A stretch of DNA of 64,000 nucleotides from DT-110 sp964342305 (GCA_964342305.1 CAYFGK010000002.1:50181-114180), one strand, 5' to 3'. Counted from the first letter of the stretch, positions 35,071-45,697 are shown. Numbers and translations are program-made. The notes: a model not told the origin generated them from the sequence alone.

Positions 35071-35360
35071 AGTAGCGAAAGTGAAAAGGTAGCGGAGAGG
35101 GGATAGCTACGGTTGTTGACCGATTGTTTGTTGGTGTAAAAGTAAACGGTTTAGATTGGGATTTTCTGTGTTTTCGTGAAACGGGGTTTTACAAACTGTA
35201 TTTGGCCGGAAACCTCCGGATTTCGGTATTTGCACCTTTTTTACGATGAATGGCGCTTCGTGTGGGGAGAAAATAACCTTAAGGGGGGATTGGTCGGTTT
35301 TTGATAAGTATATGGTATAAATACGGAAAAAGAGAGGGTGTGTTGCTGCCGGGACCTATG

Positions 35361-35391
35361 AAAAACGGTTTGCTGCCCGTGCAGCAAACCG
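35361..35391 (-). terminator. Terminator downstream of LruC protein 2
   Basis: CGGTTTGCTGC (35366-35376) and GCAGCAAACCG (35381-35391) form a perfect 11-bp stem with a CCGT loop; five A on the plus strand give the U-run for minus-strand RNA. The remainder of the 35071-35414 gap shows no gene and may hold the promoter of LruC copy 1. Confidence 0.85.
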
Positions 35392-35414
35392 AATATGCTC
35401 AGACGTTTTGGGAA

Positions 35415-37526
35415 TTACCGGCGGTAGACAAAGGTGAAATTTTTGTAGCCGTTCTTGTCCTCATACCAGTCATTGAATTGGGAACCCCGGCTGACGGCCC
35501 ACCTGTCGAAGTTCAGGTATGTATTAGTGATCACCCGTTTTTCAGCGGGGTATTCAAAGTTTGACGGAATATTCAATCCCCATGGTAAATTTTCATCCGA
35601 CATATAATATTTTGCGGAAGCAATGTCGGAGTCATCATCTCCGGTTCCAAATAAGGATACATCCGCCAGGTCAGTCGGTGCTTCCCCCGGGAGGTGGATT
35701 TCTACCGGGCGCTGGCCATTCACTACGATGAAGGAATTATAGGGTGCTGGTCCGAGTTGGGACAGGGAAACCGGCTCATTAAACGTGATCGTAATGACTA
35801 ATTCCACGGGTTCCACGAAGGGCGCATCTTTCTCGACGTTAACGCCAACGCCCGATCCCGGATGCGGAAGAACAGTTTGGGCGTCGTCAAAGAAAAAGAT
35901 AACTGCCGACGACTGATTGCGTTCCGTACCGTTACTGTGTATATTCAGAAAGTTTTTGGTCAGGTGTTGACCACTAACCGAGGCAATTTTTTCTTGAGGT
36001 ATATTTAATTGTACCCCGAACGCATTATGGAAAGAGGCTCCGATGGCACGAACCTTAATGCTCGCCTCCAGTACCGTTACCAGGTTGTTAGCGTTTGTGA
36101 TGGGGTTGTAATTGTAATCGATCACCAGGTCATTAAAATCGTAGTCTCCACGGGAAGGCCAAAGATCTTCAAAAGCTAAGGAGGCATATTGACCTTCACC
36201 CGGATAGGGATTGTTAAAGGCTTGATTGGCATTGTCAGGATAAGCATCAATGAAGTCGTCTATTCCGTCTCCGTCTTCATCCGGTGCGCTGGTCAGCGGG
36301 AAATACTGGGTGCGGTCGATGGCGGTTGAAGGGGTTGTGGTGGCGAAAAATATGACATCATTGAAATCATCATCGCTGCGGTGGTCGCGCCCGAGGTCTT
36401 CAAAAGCGATCAGCATCCGCTCCCGCTGATTGTCGAACAAAAGCACATTGTGTTTGCGTAGCTCTGCATCCTCTTCGGGATTCAGATCGGGATTCGAATA
36501 GTAGGTACCTTTACCTCGCAGGCGAGGCCAGCCTTGTTTGATTAAAAACCAACCCACGGAAACACCGGCCGGGAAATCGGCTTCATAAGTATTGGTTTCC
36601 TGATTGAGGTAAAAGAGTTGTACGGTATTACCCGGTTCAAGCATATTGCCGTGGTCACGCACCATCGGGAAGATAATCGTCAGGTCGTTCAGGTCGGCTG
36701 CAGACCGGGGCGGGTTGTTTGTTGGGTAAGTATAGTAGCCCAGTGAGTTATGCGGGCCTGCTCCTTCGGATACAAAGGTGAGGAAAACCTCGGCATCTTC
36801 CAGTAGGTGGAGGTTGGCGTCTTCGTTTGGGTTCAATATGTCAGGATTGTTCGTTGGGAGTGATTGACGTTCGGGCAGTGCTCCGGTAAGGTCTTCCAAA
36901 AAATCCGCTGAAATGACCTCGTCAGTGTCTTCCAGGTAGTAGGGACGTCCGTTAGGACTCCAGTCTCCCAACACGTAGAATCCACTTTCCTGACGAACGG
37001 TGGGAGGCGTATTGTTCAACGTACGCACCTGGCCGGTGGTAAAACCATCTCCCTCCGATGCCTTACCCCCCAGCACGAGGTTCAGGTCAACCTCTTGCAG
37101 AGGTACTGCATACAATGGATCAAGTCCGATAAAGTAAGGTAGTATGTACAGGGTGTCAACCGTCAGTGCGGGATTGATGCGTGCCTTCAGACGGCCGTTG
37201 GCATCGGTTGCACCAGCGAAAACTCGCGAAGCTTTGGCATTTTCCAGTAGCCGCCCTTCGGCATCGAGTGGGTTGGTGGTGAAAAACTCCAGATAGGCTC
37301 CATCCATGGGCTGGTCCTGGCGGTCCAAAGCCCGGATTTGTACCTGGTAATCGTGGACGGTTTTGAATTCGAAGTCCTTGTATTTATCCGCCGTATCTGC
37401 TGGTCCGGCGGAGTCGTGTGTGTCGTCCATCTCCAATTCTCCGAATGACTCCGATAAGCAGGATGAAAGTGCCAAAGACAGACTCAGTAGGATTAACAGG
37501 TAAACGTTGTTGATTCGTTGGATCAT
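35415..37526 (-). CDS. LruC domain-containing lipoprotein (copy 2)
   Basis: 703 residues with a lipoprotein signal ending LSSC. It is collinear with copy 1: KHNVLLFDNQRERMLIAFEDL, RSDDDFNDVIFF, DEDGDGIDDFIDAYPD, WPSRGDYDFNDLVIDYNYN, and a closing DRWAVSRGSQFNDWYEDKNGYKNF (by span). The two copies have diverged throughout but keep length and domain order, so they are an old tandem duplication. Each gene has its own terminator, so each can be expressed separately. Confidence 0.85.
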   Translation of the reverse strand: MIQRINNVYLLILLSLSLALSSCLSESFGELEMDDTHDSAGPADTADKYKDFEFKTVHDYQVQIRALDRQDQPMDGAYLEFFTTNPLDAEGRLLENAKASRVFAGATDANGRLKARINPALTVDTLYILPYFIGLDPLYAVPLQEVDLNLVLGGKASEGDGFTTGQVRTLNNTPPTVRQESGFYVLGDWSPNGRPYYLEDTDEVISADFLEDLTGALPERQSLPTNNPDILNPNEDANLHLLEDAEVFLTFVSEGAGPHNSLGYYTYPTNNPPRSAADLNDLTIIFPMVRDHGNMLEPGNTVQLFYLNQETNTYEADFPAGVSVGWFLIKQGWPRLRGKGTYYSNPDLNPEEDAELRKHNVLLFDNQRERMLIAFEDLGRDHRSDDDFNDVIFFATTTPSTAIDRTQYFPLTSAPDEDGDGIDDFIDAYPDNANQAFNNPYPGEGQYASLAFEDLWPSRGDYDFNDLVIDYNYNPITNANNLVTVLEASIKVRAIGASFHNAFGVQLNIPQEKIASVSGQHLTKNFLNIHSNGTERNQSSAVIFFFDDAQTVLPHPGSGVGVNVEKDAPFVEPVELVITITFNEPVSLSQLGPAPYNSFIVVNGQRPVEIHLPGEAPTDLADVSLFGTGDDDSDIASAKYYMSDENLPWGLNIPSNFEYPAEKRVITNTYLNFDRWAVSRGSQFNDWYEDKNGYKNFTFVYRR

Positions 37527-37951
37527 AAGGCGGTGTATTGAAGGTCAGAAGCGATTTGTTTATTGTATGACTAATTTGCAGCAAAAGTAAATGCTTTAAT
37601 GTGGTGTTTTTGTCAGAACCTGTAAACGGAGTTCATACCGCTGTGAATGGTTAGATTCGCGCGTTTTTTGGTTTTATCCGGTTTTCAAACCAGTACTTGT
37701 TTTTAATGAGTTGGTTTTTAGTGCTTTATGTGTAATCTTGTGTGGGTTCAATTAATTGGGAAGCTAAATGTGGTTGGATTGATAATATTGTGTTTAAATA
37801 GTTTTTAGTGTATTTTTTAAATTCGTGTGCTTGAAAATTGATCAAACCTCCTTACCTTGTACTTGGCCACCACGTGAAGGATATGTAGCAGACTCGATAT
37901 TCATCGGTATTTTTTCGTACGTTCCTGATCCGGACAAAAAAACCACCCGCA
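37527..37951. other. AT-rich gene-free stretch between LruC copy 2 and priA
   Basis: About 425 bp, clearly richer in A and T than the flanks. No reading frame or repeat family of this window is seen. It should hold the divergent promoters for the LruC gene (minus) and priA (plus); I could not assign boxes with confidence. Confidence 0.5.
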
Positions 37952-40429
37952 TTGGAGGCTAATTTCCATCCCGTTCAAACCACGAACACCTATATCACAG
38001 TCATTCTTCCCCTGGCTTTGCGCCAGGAGTACACCTATTCGGTACCGGAGGCGCTGAAGTCATCCGTGCATATAGGAAAGAGGGTGGAGGTTCAGTTTGG
38101 CAAAAACAGGCGATATACAGGCCTCGTAATTGATATTCACGACCAGGCCCCCGAGGGGTACGACCCCAAACCCATTCTGGCGGTAATCGATGCTGAAGCC
38201 ATCGTTACGCCCGACCAGTTGCGTCTTTGGAAATGGATGGCCGATTATTACGGCTGTACGCAGGGTGAAGTGATGAATGCTGCTCTTCCCGCTAATTTGA
38301 AGCTGGCCAGTGAAACCAAGGTGGTATTAAGTCCCCTCTTCGACGGATTCTACGATGATCTGAACGATAAGGAGTATTTGGTGGCCGAGGCCCTGAGTAT
38401 TCAAAGTGAATTATCCATTCAGGAGATTCAGGGAATTCTGGATCAAAAAACTGTCTATCCTGTCATACGGTCCTTGCTCGATAAGAAGATAATCTACCTC
38501 CAGGAGGATTTGGTTGAAAAGTATAAACCTAAAAAAGTTTCCTGTGTACGCTTGGCCGAACCTTATCATTCCCAACGTGAATTGATGGAGGACGCCTTCG
38601 AAAAAGTGAGCCGCTCCAATCGGCAGACCGAAGCCCTGATGGCTCTGATCCAATTGAGCCGAACGCACGATCCGGTTCGCACCAGCCTGGTGTACCAGGC
38701 CGTTTCGGTCGACATTAGTGTGTTGCGGGCCATGGCAAAGAAAGGCATTGTCGAGCTCTTCGAGCAAGAGGTTAGTCGCCTGGCGGGTTACGAGGATGAG
38801 ACCATGGATACCGAGACCCTGTCCGATCAGCAAGAGGCCGCCCTCACTTCCATTCGCGAGCAATGGAAAAAGCATTCTGTAGTGCTGCTACACGGGGTAA
38901 CGGGTAGTGGAAAGACCCGGGTTTACGTGGAACTCATGCAGGAGGCAATCAAGCGGGGTGAACAAGTATTATACCTGGTACCGGAAATCGCTCTGACAAC
39001 TCAATTGATCCGGCGCCTGCAAAAGGTTTTCGGGGAGGAAGTGGCGGTGTACCATTCCCGCCTGAATAATAACGAACGGGTCGAATTGTGGAAGTCGGTC
39101 GTCGATGGGAAGCCCATTGTGTTAGGCCCCCGCTCTGCCTTATTCCTGCCCTTCAAAAAACTGAAATTGGTGATTGTCGATGAGGAGCACGACCAGTCCT
39201 TCAAGCAACAGGATCCGGCTCCGCGCTATCAGGGCAGGGATGCCGGTATTTACCTGGCCCACCTGCACGGAGCCAAAGCGATCCTGGGTACGGCCACCCC
39301 CTCCATCGAATCCTTTTTCAATGCTAAACAGGGAAAATACGGGTACGTCGACATGCCCGATCGCTTCGGGGGGCTGGAAATGCCGGAATTGATCATTGTC
39401 GATGCCAAGGCCTCTCTGAAAAGACAGGAGCTCAAGTCCCATTTTACCAAGGAATTACTCGATGAATTGTCGGCTACTATTGACCGTGGCGAGCAGGCTA
39501 TATTATTTCAGAACCGGAGGGGGTTCTCGCCTTCCTATCAGTGCCTGGAGTGCGGATGGCACGCCGAGTGTATCCACTGTGATGTGAGCCTGACCTACCA
39601 CAAGTTTCACAACAGCCTCAAATGTCATTATTGTGGCTACACCACCCGGTTGCCCGATGCCTGCCCTGCCTGCGCCAACCGGAAGCTGTCGGTGAAGGGA
39701 TTCGGTACCGAAAAGATCGAGGATGAATTGAAGATCTATCTGCCCAAGGCCCGTATTGCCCGGATGGACCTCGATACGGTTCGCGGGAAAAATGCACTGA
39801 CTACGCTGATCGATAATTTCGAGCAGGGGAAACTGGATGTGCTGGTCGGCACCCAAATGGTCACCAAGGGGCTGGACTTTGACCGCGTTGGGTTGGTGGG
39901 TATTCTGTCGGCCGATCAATTGCTGCAGTTTCCCGATTTCCGCTCCACCGAGCGGGCTTTTCAACTGATGACTCAGGTAAGCGGCCGGGCGGGGCGCAAA
40001 CACAAACGCGGCAAGGTGTTGATCCAGGCTTTTAACACTACCCATCCGGTACTGGCCGAAGTGCTGGCGGGGGATTATGGGGCCTTTTTTGACCGGGAAA
40101 AAGCCGAGCGTCACGAATACGCCTACCCGCCCTTCACCCGCCTCATACGGATTACGCTGAAACACAAAAAGCCGGAGGTGGTCAACGAGGCGGGGAAACT
40201 GTATGACAAAATGATCCGCGCCAGCCTGGGCGACCGGGTACGTGGTCCGGCCGTGCCACCGGTAGGGCGGGTACGCACCTATTACCTCCTGGATTTTCTG
40301 ATTAAATTAGAGCGCAACGCCGACCGCATCATCAAAGCCAAGGAATTACTCCTGCGGGCTGCCGATGATCTGCGCAGCAAAAAAGGCCTTTCCGGTGTTC
40401 GCATCAATATTGATGTCGATCCTTTTTAG
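37952..40429 (+). CDS. priA: Primosomal replication helicase PriA
   Basis: 825 residues from a TTG at 37952. There is an in-frame stop at 37886-37888, no ATG between it and 37952, and the next Met is near residue 92, too far in. Motifs: 3'-DNA-binding domain with TYSVPEAL; Walker A GVTGSGKT; DEEHDQSFKQQ; LGTATPS; the zinc-binding cysteines in CLECGWHAECIHCDVS and CHYCGYTTRLPDACPAC; and QVSGRAGRK. It restarts collapsed replication forks. Length is normal for the family. GGAGG lies just after the TTG, so the exact start needs experimental support. Confidence 0.95.
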   Translation: MEANFHPVQTTNTYITVILPLALRQEYTYSVPEALKSSVHIGKRVEVQFGKNRRYTGLVIDIHDQAPEGYDPKPILAVIDAEAIVTPDQLRLWKWMADYYGCTQGEVMNAALPANLKLASETKVVLSPLFDGFYDDLNDKEYLVAEALSIQSELSIQEIQGILDQKTVYPVIRSLLDKKIIYLQEDLVEKYKPKKVSCVRLAEPYHSQRELMEDAFEKVSRSNRQTEALMALIQLSRTHDPVRTSLVYQAVSVDISVLRAMAKKGIVELFEQEVSRLAGYEDETMDTETLSDQQEAALTSIREQWKKHSVVLLHGVTGSGKTRVYVELMQEAIKRGEQVLYLVPEIALTTQLIRRLQKVFGEEVAVYHSRLNNNERVELWKSVVDGKPIVLGPRSALFLPFKKLKLVIVDEEHDQSFKQQDPAPRYQGRDAGIYLAHLHGAKAILGTATPSIESFFNAKQGKYGYVDMPDRFGGLEMPELIIVDAKASLKRQELKSHFTKELLDELSATIDRGEQAILFQNRRGFSPSYQCLECGWHAECIHCDVSLTYHKFHNSLKCHYCGYTTRLPDACPACANRKLSVKGFGTEKIEDELKIYLPKARIARMDLDTVRGKNALTTLIDNFEQGKLDVLVGTQMVTKGLDFDRVGLVGILSADQLLQFPDFRSTERAFQLMTQVSGRAGRKHKRGKVLIQAFNTTHPVLAEVLAGDYGAFFDREKAERHEYAYPPFTRLIRITLKHKKPEVVNEAGKLYDKMIRASLGDRVRGPAVPPVGRVRTYYLLDFLIKLERNADRIIKAKELLLRAADDLRSKKGLSGVRINIDVDPF

Positions 40430-40444
40430 TAAAAAAAGTACAGC

Positions 40445-41356
40445 ATGTTACAGCCCAGTCAACTCACTCAGAATGGTCCTGCCTTATCCCGACTTGTATG
40501 GGGAGTCATGACCTGGGGCGAATGGGGTAAGAGGTATTCGCCCCAAGAGATGCATGAGCTCATCCGGTATGGTGTGGATCGGGGGGTCACCACCTTCGAC
40601 CATGCTGATATCTACGGTCACTATACTACGGAAGAAACTTTTGGCAAAGCACTTGCTTTGGATTCGGGCTTACGCCAAAAAATACAGCTCGTCACCAAGT
40701 GCGGTATTAAGCTGGTTACGCCCAATCGTCCGCAGCATAAACTAAAATCCTACGACACCAGTATCGAGCATATCCGCTGGTCGGTTGAGCGCAGCCTCCA
40801 AAACCTGCAAACGGATTATCTGGATGTATTGCTGATTCACCGGCCTTCTCCATTAATGGACCCCGATGATATTGGCATGATCTTCACGCGGTTGAAGGAG
40901 GAAGGTAAGGTGCTGCACTTCGGTGTTTCTAATTTCACGACCGATCAGTACGCCATGCTGCAGTCGCGCTTTCCGTTGGTCACGAATCAGGTAGAAGCCA
41001 ATCTGCTGCATCTCGACCCCTTTCTGGATGGCACCTTTGATCAGCTGATCTTGCGCAAGGTTCGCCCCATGGTCTGGTCCCCTCTGGGCGGGGCCAGCCT
41101 CTTTACCGATCGGGAGGATGCCCGTATTCTCCGCATTCGCAAAGCAGCTGAGGCTATTGCCAAAAAACGCTCCGGCGCCACCCTTGACCAGATATATCTG
41201 GCCTGGTTGCTGATGCATCCGGCCCGCATCATCCCCGTTTTGGGCACCACCCGCAAGGAACGAATGGCCACCGCCATCGATGCCCTGAAGATCGAGCTCA
41301 CCCGCGAAGAGTGGTTCAGCCTGTGGACAGCCTCCACCGGCGAGGAAGTGCCGTAG
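40445..41356 (+). CDS. ydhF: Aldo/keto reductase, YdhF type
   Basis: 303 residues. AKR motifs: GVTTFDHADIYGHY (catalytic D and Y), VTKCGIKLV (catalytic K), DVLLIHRPSP (catalytic H), GKVLHFGVSNF and PLGGASLF. The KxxH-Y-D set is complete. The best match is the YdhF-like oxidoreductase subgroup. It probably reduces aldehydes or ketones with NADPH in the cytoplasm. It starts 15 bp after priA and may be co-transcribed. Confidence 0.85.
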   Translation: MLQPSQLTQNGPALSRLVWGVMTWGEWGKRYSPQEMHELIRYGVDRGVTTFDHADIYGHYTTEETFGKALALDSGLRQKIQLVTKCGIKLVTPNRPQHKLKSYDTSIEHIRWSVERSLQNLQTDYLDVLLIHRPSPLMDPDDIGMIFTRLKEEGKVLHFGVSNFTTDQYAMLQSRFPLVTNQVEANLLHLDPFLDGTFDQLILRKVRPMVWSPLGGASLFTDREDARILRIRKAAEAIAKKRSGATLDQIYLAWLLMHPARIIPVLGTTRKERMATAIDALKIELTREEWFSLWTASTGEEVP

Positions 41357-41451
41357 GGCGGATGTCGATCCTCCGGATCGACCAGGTGTAGGTTTCTCTA
41401 AAACCTCAAACCTTCTCCGACTGCCGAAGCCCCTGTGGGCGAATCAAACCT

Positions 41452-41509
41452 GTTCAAAAGAGAAAGGGCTTTGAGATCAATTGATCTCAAAGCCCTTTCT
41501 CTTTTGAAC
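41452..41509. terminator. 58-bp perfect palindrome, likely bidirectional terminator
   Basis: The two 29-bp halves, 41452-41480 and 41481-41509, are exactly complementary with no spacer (outer ends GTTCAAAAGAG and CTCTTTTGAAC). It lies between the aldo/keto reductase gene and the 3' end of tRNA-Ala, which run towards each other. Such a long loop-free palindrome is unusual, because long palindromes are often unstable in cells. Confidence 0.75.
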
Positions 41510-41513
41510 GATC

Positions 41514-41810
<297 letters not shown>

Positions 41811-42098
41811 CTAGGCTACTTCCCGGGTTGGCAGTTGGATAAAGGTTTTGTAACTAATTCAAAATACCCAATACCCTGTACCATCCTCCTAAAGCGATGC
41901 AAATTTAAGGCAATTATCCACTTCGTCCAAGTTTTTATCGTGAAAAAATCATAGAATAAGCAGGTGGCCGTTCACCGTCATTGGTATGTCATACATCAAT
42001 GTAGATTTGCATTTAGTACATGATTGGCACAGACAAGATGGAGATACATTGATTATTCCGTACTTTTAACGATTAATCCACTTTTTATGCTCACGATT

Positions 42099-44441
42099 AT
42101 GAAGAAGCAACTTCCTGTATTGGGGGTGCTGCTCTGCCTGGCAGCCTGGGTAACCGCCCAAAACCCCAATCTTAATTACAACAAATTCAAACAACTTAAA
42201 GAGGAATGGCCTACCCCGAATGTCTACCGGACTGCTTCCGGTGCACCGGGCCATGAATACTACCAGCAACGTGCCGACTACGTGATGGAAGTAGAGATCG
42301 ATGATAATAACCAGATCTTGCGGGGCGAGGAGACCGTCACCTACTTCAATCAGTCGCCCGATGTATTGACCTATCTCTGGGTACAGCTCGACCAAAATAT
42401 GCGGGCCAAAGATTCCGATACGTACAAAATCAGCACCAATGATCTTAATGATCGGATGACCTTCGGGCAGGTTAAACGTTTACACAATGACTTTGACGGC
42501 GGACACAAAATCGATTACGTTAAAGATGCCAATGGAAACGATCTCAAGTATACGGTCGTCAAAACGATGATGCGCATTGATCTGCCCCAGCCCTTATCGC
42601 CGGGTGAAACGTTTACCTTCGATGTGAAGTGGTGGTATAATATCAACGATCACGTCAATGATGGTGGCCGGTCCGGGTACGAATACTTTGCCGAGGATGG
42701 CAACTATATGTACAACATCGCTCAGTTCTTTCCACGTATGGCCGTATACAACGATGTGGAAGGCTGGCAGAACAAGCAGTTTCTGGGCCGTGGTGAGTTT
42801 GCCCTCGTTTTTGGCAACTACGATGTGAAGATTACCGTACCTGCCGACCACGCAGTGGCCTCCACCGGCACCCTGCAGAATCCCCGTGAAGTGCTCACCA
42901 GTGAACAGCGCAAGCGACTGGATGAAGCCCGTAAAAATTTCGACGATCCGGTGGTAATCATCACCCAGGAAGAAGCAACCGCCAACGAAGCGGAAGGTAC
43001 CGATGAGACCAAGACCTGGCATTTCAAGGCCGATATGGTTCGCGATTTCGCCTTCGCCAGCTCGCGGAAATTCATCTGGGATGCAATGGCCGTGGATATT
43101 GCCGGTGAAACCGTTATGGCCATGTCCATGTATCCGAAAGAAGGCAACCCACTGTGGGGGCAGTATTCTACGCGTGCGGTAGCCCATACCCTGCGGGTGT
43201 ATTCCAAGTACACCTTTGATTATCCGTATCCGGTCGCCTGGTCCATCGATGGCTCCATGGGTATGGAGTACCCCATGATCTGCTTCAACTACGGCCGCCC
43301 CGAAAAAGACGGTACCTACTCACAGCGTACTAAATACGGGCACATTGGCGTGATTATCCACGAGGTAGGCCACAACTACTTCCCAATGATCGTTAACTCC
43401 GACGAGCGTCAATGGACCTGGATGGATGAAGGGTTGAACTCCTTCGTACAGGCCATTGCCCAGCAAGAGTGGGAAGACAACTGGGGCAATCCCATCCGCG
43501 GTATCCCAGCCAATATTGTCGATTACATGAAGATGGACAAAAGCCGGTTGAGCCCCATTATGACTAATTCCGAATCGATCTGGAACTTTGGTAATAATGC
43601 GTACGCCAAGCCGGCAACAGCTCTGTATATCCTGCGGGAAACGATCCTGGGTCGTGAACTCTTCGATATGGCCTTCATGGAATACGCCCAGCGCTGGAAA
43701 TTCAAGCACCCAACTCCGGCCGATTTTTTCCGCACCATGGAAGATGCTTCCGGTGTTGACCTCGATTGGTTCTGGCGTGGATGGTTCTACAGCACGGATC
43801 ACGTAGATATCGCCCTGACCGATGTGAAATGGTTCCAGGTAAGCAGCATGAACCCGGATATCGAGAAGCCTCTGGCCCGCAAGCGCGTCGAAGAAGCGCC
43901 CAATTACGTGGGTAACGAACGCTTCGCCGCTCAGGAAAGCCTGGAAGAAAGGGATGCCGATATCAAGGACTTCTATAACGAGTACGATCCTTTTGAGGTA
44001 ACGGTACTCGACCGTCAGGATTACCAGCGATACCTGCAGGGTTTATCCGATGAAGATAAAGAACTGCTGGAAGCAGGTTACAACTACTACTCCCTGAGTT
44101 TCGAAAACCAGGGTGGGTTAGTCATGCCGATTCTTCTTGAATTCCGCTTTACCGACGGCACCAGCGAAGAAAAACGCATTCCCGCCGAGATCTGGAAACT
44201 GAACCACGACCAGGTGAGTAAAGTGTTCTTCTTTGAAAAAGAAGTAGAAGAGATCATTCTGGATCCTCACCTGGAAACGGCCGATACCGACCGCGATAAT
44301 AACTACTGGCCGGAGCGCCGTCAGCCCTCTCGCTTTGAGTTGTTTAAGCGCCGCTCCTGGAGTGGTGGCGAAAACCCCATGCAACGCGCTCGCCGCGCTG
44401 AGCAGATGGAAAACCAGGGCTCGAGTGGAGGTAATGAATAA
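42099..44441 (+). CDS. Secreted M1 family metallopeptidase
   Basis: 780 residues from the ATG at 42099 (MKKQLPVLGVLLCLAAWVTAQ), a good signal peptide; an upstream ATG at 42024 adds unlikely residues. The M1 active site is HEVGHNYFPMIVNSDERQWTWMDEGLNSF by span, with HExxH and the downstream glutamate. GSMGMEYPMI resembles the GAMEN motif. The C-terminal part has a beta-rich region and a basic tail. It probably cuts N-terminal residues from peptides in the periplasm. It stands alone; the three-hairpin repeat follows its stop by 3 bp. Confidence 0.9.
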   Translation: MKKQLPVLGVLLCLAAWVTAQNPNLNYNKFKQLKEEWPTPNVYRTASGAPGHEYYQQRADYVMEVEIDDNNQILRGEETVTYFNQSPDVLTYLWVQLDQNMRAKDSDTYKISTNDLNDRMTFGQVKRLHNDFDGGHKIDYVKDANGNDLKYTVVKTMMRIDLPQPLSPGETFTFDVKWWYNINDHVNDGGRSGYEYFAEDGNYMYNIAQFFPRMAVYNDVEGWQNKQFLGRGEFALVFGNYDVKITVPADHAVASTGTLQNPREVLTSEQRKRLDEARKNFDDPVVIITQEEATANEAEGTDETKTWHFKADMVRDFAFASSRKFIWDAMAVDIAGETVMAMSMYPKEGNPLWGQYSTRAVAHTLRVYSKYTFDYPYPVAWSIDGSMGMEYPMICFNYGRPEKDGTYSQRTKYGHIGVIIHEVGHNYFPMIVNSDERQWTWMDEGLNSFVQAIAQQEWEDNWGNPIRGIPANIVDYMKMDKSRLSPIMTNSESIWNFGNNAYAKPATALYILRETILGRELFDMAFMEYAQRWKFKHPTPADFFRTMEDASGVDLDWFWRGWFYSTDHVDIALTDVKWFQVSSMNPDIEKPLARKRVEEAPNYVGNERFAAQESLEERDADIKDFYNEYDPFEVTVLDRQDYQRYLQGLSDEDKELLEAGYNYYSLSFENQGGLVMPILLEFRFTDGTSEEKRIPAEIWKLNHDQVSKVFFFEKEVEEIILDPHLETADTDRDNNYWPERRQPSRFELFKRRSWSGGENPMQRARRAEQMENQGSSGGNE

Positions 44442-44443
44442 GG

Positions 44444-44632
44444 TCACGGGAGGTTGACGGGCTAAGCTGTCGCTAAGCGGCTACATGTCAAAACCTCCCG
44501 TTGAATTAGGTAGAGGGTAAAAGGTAATGGGGCTTGCCCGAATCCCAATACACTCTACTTACTACCATGTACGTGAGGTTGGGCCTGAAACAATACCAAC
44601 TTTAGGAAATGGTCCAGGCCCAGCCTCACCTT
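44444..44632 (+). repeat. Three-hairpin intergenic repeat, copy 3
   Basis: Left stem CGGGAGGTT with AACCTCCCG, a middle part TAGGTAGAGGGTA with CTCTACTTACTAC, and right stem GTGAGGTTGGGCCT with AGGCCCAGCCTCAC. It begins 2 bp after the M1 stop codon. Confidence 0.8.
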
Positions 44633-44660
44633 AAGCCTTGAAACGAAAAAGACTTGAGCA

Positions 44661-44700
44661 AAGTCCCCTTTTTGGCGAAAGCCGGAGAGGGGACTTTTTT
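44661..44700 (+). terminator. Rho-independent terminator containing a mini-hairpin motif
   Basis: AAGTCCCC and GGGGACTT flank an inner GGC-GAAA-GCC mini-hairpin and are followed by T6. It ends transcripts coming from the M1 gene side; the next gene on the opposite strand stops at 44702. Confidence 0.7.
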
Positions 44701-44701
44701 G

Positions 44702-45697
44702 TCAGGAGGTTACTGCCACCTCCTTCCGCTTCCGCAAAATATCTTCAATGATTTTCTGCCCGTGATCGCGGGTGTTCTCTATGAAAAGCGTGTTGGTTTG
44801 CATTCCACCGCAGATCACTCCGGCCAGGTATACATTGGGCAGATTGCTTTCCAGGTTCTCTTTATCGTGGCGTGGCACCCGGTCTTCGTCCTCCGGCCAC
44901 TCGATACCCAGGCTTCTCAGTAATTTATAGTTGGGCTTGTAGCCGGTCATGGCCAGCACGAAATCGTTCTCAATGGTAAATTCCCCATCGGGTCCTTCCA
45001 GCACTACTTCGTCGGGTCGAATTTCCTTAACGATCGTTTTGAAATAAGCCTGAATGCTGCCTTCCTTGATCCGGTTGACGATATTCGGGCGGATCCAGTA
45101 CTTTACCCGCTCGTGAATCTCTTCTCCTCGGATGGCCATTGAGACTTCAGCACCTTTATGGTAGGTTTCCAGTGCCACATCGCAGGCGGAATTACGGGCA
45201 CCGATTATCAGTACTTTTTTACCCACGTAGGGGTGAGCATCGCGGTAGTAATGGACTACCTTCGGCAGATCTTCACCGGGCACATTGAGGAGGTTGGGGG
45301 TATCGTAAAAGCCGGTGGCAACCACCACCGAACGGGTCTTGTACGATTGGCGACTGGTGGTTATCGTGTAGCTGTCGTCCCCGTGGTGTTCCATGCCTTC
45401 GACCGGTTCGTAGGTGTTGATGTTCAGGTCAAAGGTCTCGGTGAGCCGCCGGTAGTATTCCAGGGCTTCGGCCCGGGTGGGTTTGTCGAGATGGGATACA
45501 AAGGGGATCTGACCAATTTCCAGTTTTTTAGAGGTGGAGAAAAAGGTCATATTTGCCGGAAAGTTATAAAGAGAGTTTACCAGCATTCCTTTTTCCAGTA
45601 TGAGGTAATCGAGTCCGGCCTTGCCAGCTTCGATACCTACGTTAAGTCCGGTAGGTCCCCCGCCAATGATGATCAGATCGTACGTTTTATTTGCCAT
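44702..45697 (-). CDS. ypdA: YpdA-type bacillithiol disulfide reductase
   Basis: 331 residues. FAD site IIIGGGPTGLNVGIEAG (about 9-25), NADPH site VLIIGARNSACDVALE, and TFFSTSKKLEIGQIPF and KPTRAEALEYYRRL, which mark the YpdA subgroup. LAMTGYKPN and YLAGVICGGMQTNTLFIEN close the fold. YpdA reduces bacillithiol disulfide with NADPH. bshB1 at 62724 supports a bacillithiol pathway in this organism. It stands alone on the minus strand. Confidence 0.85.
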   Translation of the reverse strand: MANKTYDLIIIGGGPTGLNVGIEAGKAGLDYLILEKGMLVNSLYNFPANMTFFSTSKKLEIGQIPFVSHLDKPTRAEALEYYRRLTETFDLNINTYEPVEGMEHHGDDSYTITTSRQSYKTRSVVVATGFYDTPNLLNVPGEDLPKVVHYYRDAHPYVGKKVLIIGARNSACDVALETYHKGAEVSMAIRGEEIHERVKYWIRPNIVNRIKEGSIQAYFKTIVKEIRPDEVVLEGPDGEFTIENDFVLAMTGYKPNYKLLRSLGIEWPEDEDRVPRHDKENLESNLPNVYLAGVICGGMQTNTLFIENTRDHGQKIIEDILRKRKEVAVTS

